Positions 62,989 through 64,000 of a stretch of DNA of 64,000 bases are shown piece by piece. Below the pieces are notes generated by a model, which was not told the origin of the DNA, ran no database searches, and worked only from the letters and a program-made list of their open reading frames with translations. How positions within the stretch are numbered: the first letter of the stretch is position 1; the number at the start of each line of letters is the position of its first letter. This DNA comes from Paenibacillus massiliensis 2301065 = DSM 16942 (GTDB taxonomy: Bacteria; Bacillota; Bacilli; Paenibacillales; Paenibacillaceae): assembly GCF_000377505.1 (NCBI RefSeq), contig NZ_KB898189.1, forward strand, positions 62,001-126,000, written 5' to 3'. Position numbers and translations under genes: made by a program.

Positions 62989-63774
62989 CTACTGACTGCC
63001 CCTCATTGCTGTGTGAATAGTGGGTACAGCCTCAATCAGCTTGCGTGTATAAGGATGAAGCTCGGATGGAATGAGCTGACGACTGTCGGTCACTACATCC
63101 ACGATCTGTCCTTCCTGCATAACTGCAATCCGCTCACAAACCTGCTGTACGACCGCCAGATCATGCGATATAAAAATGGCACCTACACCCGTCTCCTGAC
63201 GCAGGGTGGACAGTAGCTCCAGAATCTGTCGCTGGCTGGATACGTCCAGAGCCGAGGTAGGCTCGTCGAAGACGATCACCTGTGGCTGAATGCTAATTGC
63301 CCGGGCAATCATCACGCGCTGCAACTGGCCTCCACTCAACTCATGAGGGTACCTGCCAGCCATAGCAGGGGAAAGCCCCACACGCTCCAGTTGCCGGCCG
63401 ACCTCAGATGCCATCTGTTGTCTTGGCACTAGCTTATAGTTACGCAGCGGCTCCGACAGGAACTCGCCAATTCGCATCCGGGGATGGAACACGGAGCCTG
63501 GCTCCTGAAATACGAGCTGAATCTGTCTGTAATGCTGTCGCAGCGCCTCACCCTGTATACTTGTGACATCCTGCTGTCGATACAGAATGCGACCAGAGTT
63601 CACCGATTCCAGGTGAGTGATACAGCGTGCTAGCGTGCTCTTGCCGCTACCGCTCTCACCGACAATTCCGAGCCATTCCCCTCGCTGCAGCACCAGATTG
63701 ATTGCCTGTAAGGCAGGAACATTTTTCCCATCAGGGAGATGATAGCTCTTGGTTACCTGCTGCAATTCAAGCAT
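62989..63774 (-). CDS. Oligopeptide/dipeptide ABC transporter ATPase (OppF/DppF type)
   Basis: A 261-residue ATPase. AAGGGGG six bases upstream supports the third codon ATG at 63774. Walker A GESGSGKST, Q-loop VFQEPGSVFHPRM, signature LSGGQLQRV and Walker B VIVFDEPTSALDVSSQ identify an OppF/DppF/NikE-type subunit, and HPYTRKLIEAVP near the end is the usual C-terminal motif. It overlaps the upstream ATPase gene by eight bases. Substrate (peptide or nickel) cannot be read without the binding protein. Confidence 0.9.
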   Translation of the reverse strand: MLELQQVTKSYHLPDGKNVPALQAINLVLQRGEWLGIVGESGSGKSTLARCITHLESVNSGRILYRQQDVTSIQGEALRQHYRQIQLVFQEPGSVFHPRMRIGEFLSEPLRNYKLVPRQQMASEVGRQLERVGLSPAMAGRYPHELSGGQLQRVMIARAISIQPQVIVFDEPTSALDVSSQRQILELLSTLRQETGVGAIFISHDLAVVQQVCERIAVMQEGQIVDVVTDSRQLIPSELHPYTRKLIEAVPTIHTAMRGSQ

Positions 63775-64000
63775 GTTCATCCCCCTTTATTTCCTTGGCA
63801 TTTTCCTTGGGTTGTGTCTCTGCTGGGCGAACTTCCGAATCACGTGGGTGCGGCTCACGTAGTGTATCCCATTCCGATATCCGTAGCTCCGGTACAGCCG
63901 CCAGTAGCTCGCGAGTATATGGATTACGCGGCTCTTGAAGCACTTGTGAGGTGCTGCCCCATTCCAGGAGGGTTCCCTCCTTCATAATTCCCACTTTATC
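63767..64000 (-). CDS. Oligopeptide/dipeptide ABC ATPase (OppD/DppD type), C-terminal part only
   Basis: The coding frame enters from the right edge and ends at TGA at 63767. The visible 77 codons read DKVGIMKEG, then VLQEPRNPYTRELLAAVP, the D-loop-distal end and C-terminal extension of OppD/DppD-type ATPases; NPYTRxLLxAVP is the family signature. The catalytic motifs lie outside the window. The tail (about 40 residues, rich in Glu, Pro and Lys) is longer than usual. Confidence 0.85.
   Translation of the reverse strand, partial: DKVGIMKEGTLLEWGSTSQVLQEPRNPYTRELLAAVPELRISEWDTLREPHPRDSEVRPAETQPKENAKEIKGDEHA

Overview
The window looks like chromosomal DNA of a Gram-positive, endospore-former-type Firmicute, most probably Paenibacillus or a close relative. 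The evidence is strong AGGAGG-type ribosome binding sites with frequent GTG and TTG starts, an SLH-anchored exoprotein, many lipobox lipoproteins, a PL11 pectin lyase with a FIMAH tail, an AdeR/ald pair, a YtrA-type regulator, LicT antitermination sites and a YqkE/DUF3886 protein. I see no tRNA, rRNA, CRISPR array, transposase or prophage module. Genus assignment is inference.

Layout. 1-2.5 kb: partial YhcH/YiaL-family gene, membrane acyltransferase and a secreted protein. 2.6-6 kb: a ComQ-like class I isoprenoid-synthase-fold enzyme, then a 78-aa NHLP-leader (proteusin-type) peptide ending in Trp, then a convergent orphan 7TM histidine kinase. 6-10.6 kb: small hypothetical genes, an MFS exporter, YqkE, a 36-aa membrane peptide and a lipoprotein cyclophilin. 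10.8-15.1 kb: TIM-barrel protein, SDR, M50 protease, and a compact locus resembling a type I toxin-antitoxin module (37-aa holin-like toxin, SD-sequestering hairpin, convergent antisense transcription unit). 15.2-24.3 kb: chemoreceptor, PD-(D/E)XK nuclease, stalk-domain lipoprotein, adeR/ald and an XRE-TPR regulator. 24.5-29.7 kb: a full branched-chain amino acid ABC operon (livJ-H-M-G-F order of transcription). 30-33.5 kb: a YtrA-like GntR regulator with ABC ATPase and permease behind a perfect 12-bp inverted-repeat operator. 33.6-40.4 kb: nucleoside hydrolase, a degenerate SecA-derived protein lacking its ATPase motifs, and a heterodimeric ABC exporter. 40.5-50 kb: PL11 rhamnogalacturonan lyase, several lipoproteins, a beta-hydroxyacid dehydrogenase, a heme-O-synthase-type gene and an HTH-less relative of the XRE-TPR protein. 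50.2-55.8 kb: one 1868-residue S-layer-anchored nuclease/5'-nucleotidase. 56.3-62.8 kb: GNAT, then a licT-bglP-GH1-kdgT operon with two RAT/terminator switches. 63-64 kb: two oligopeptide-type ABC ATPases, one running off the end.

How the genes work together. Nutrient capture dominates: pectin, aryl-beta-glucosides, extracellular nucleic acid/nucleotides (SLH nuclease with a cytosolic nucleoside hydrolase), branched-chain amino acids and alanine. The three items I find most unusual are the ComQ-like/NHLP peptide pair (a possible prenylated RiPP or pheromone), the SecA pseudo-ATPase, and the type I toxin-antitoxin candidate. None can be proven from sequence reading alone. All family assignments come from motif recognition, not database searches.
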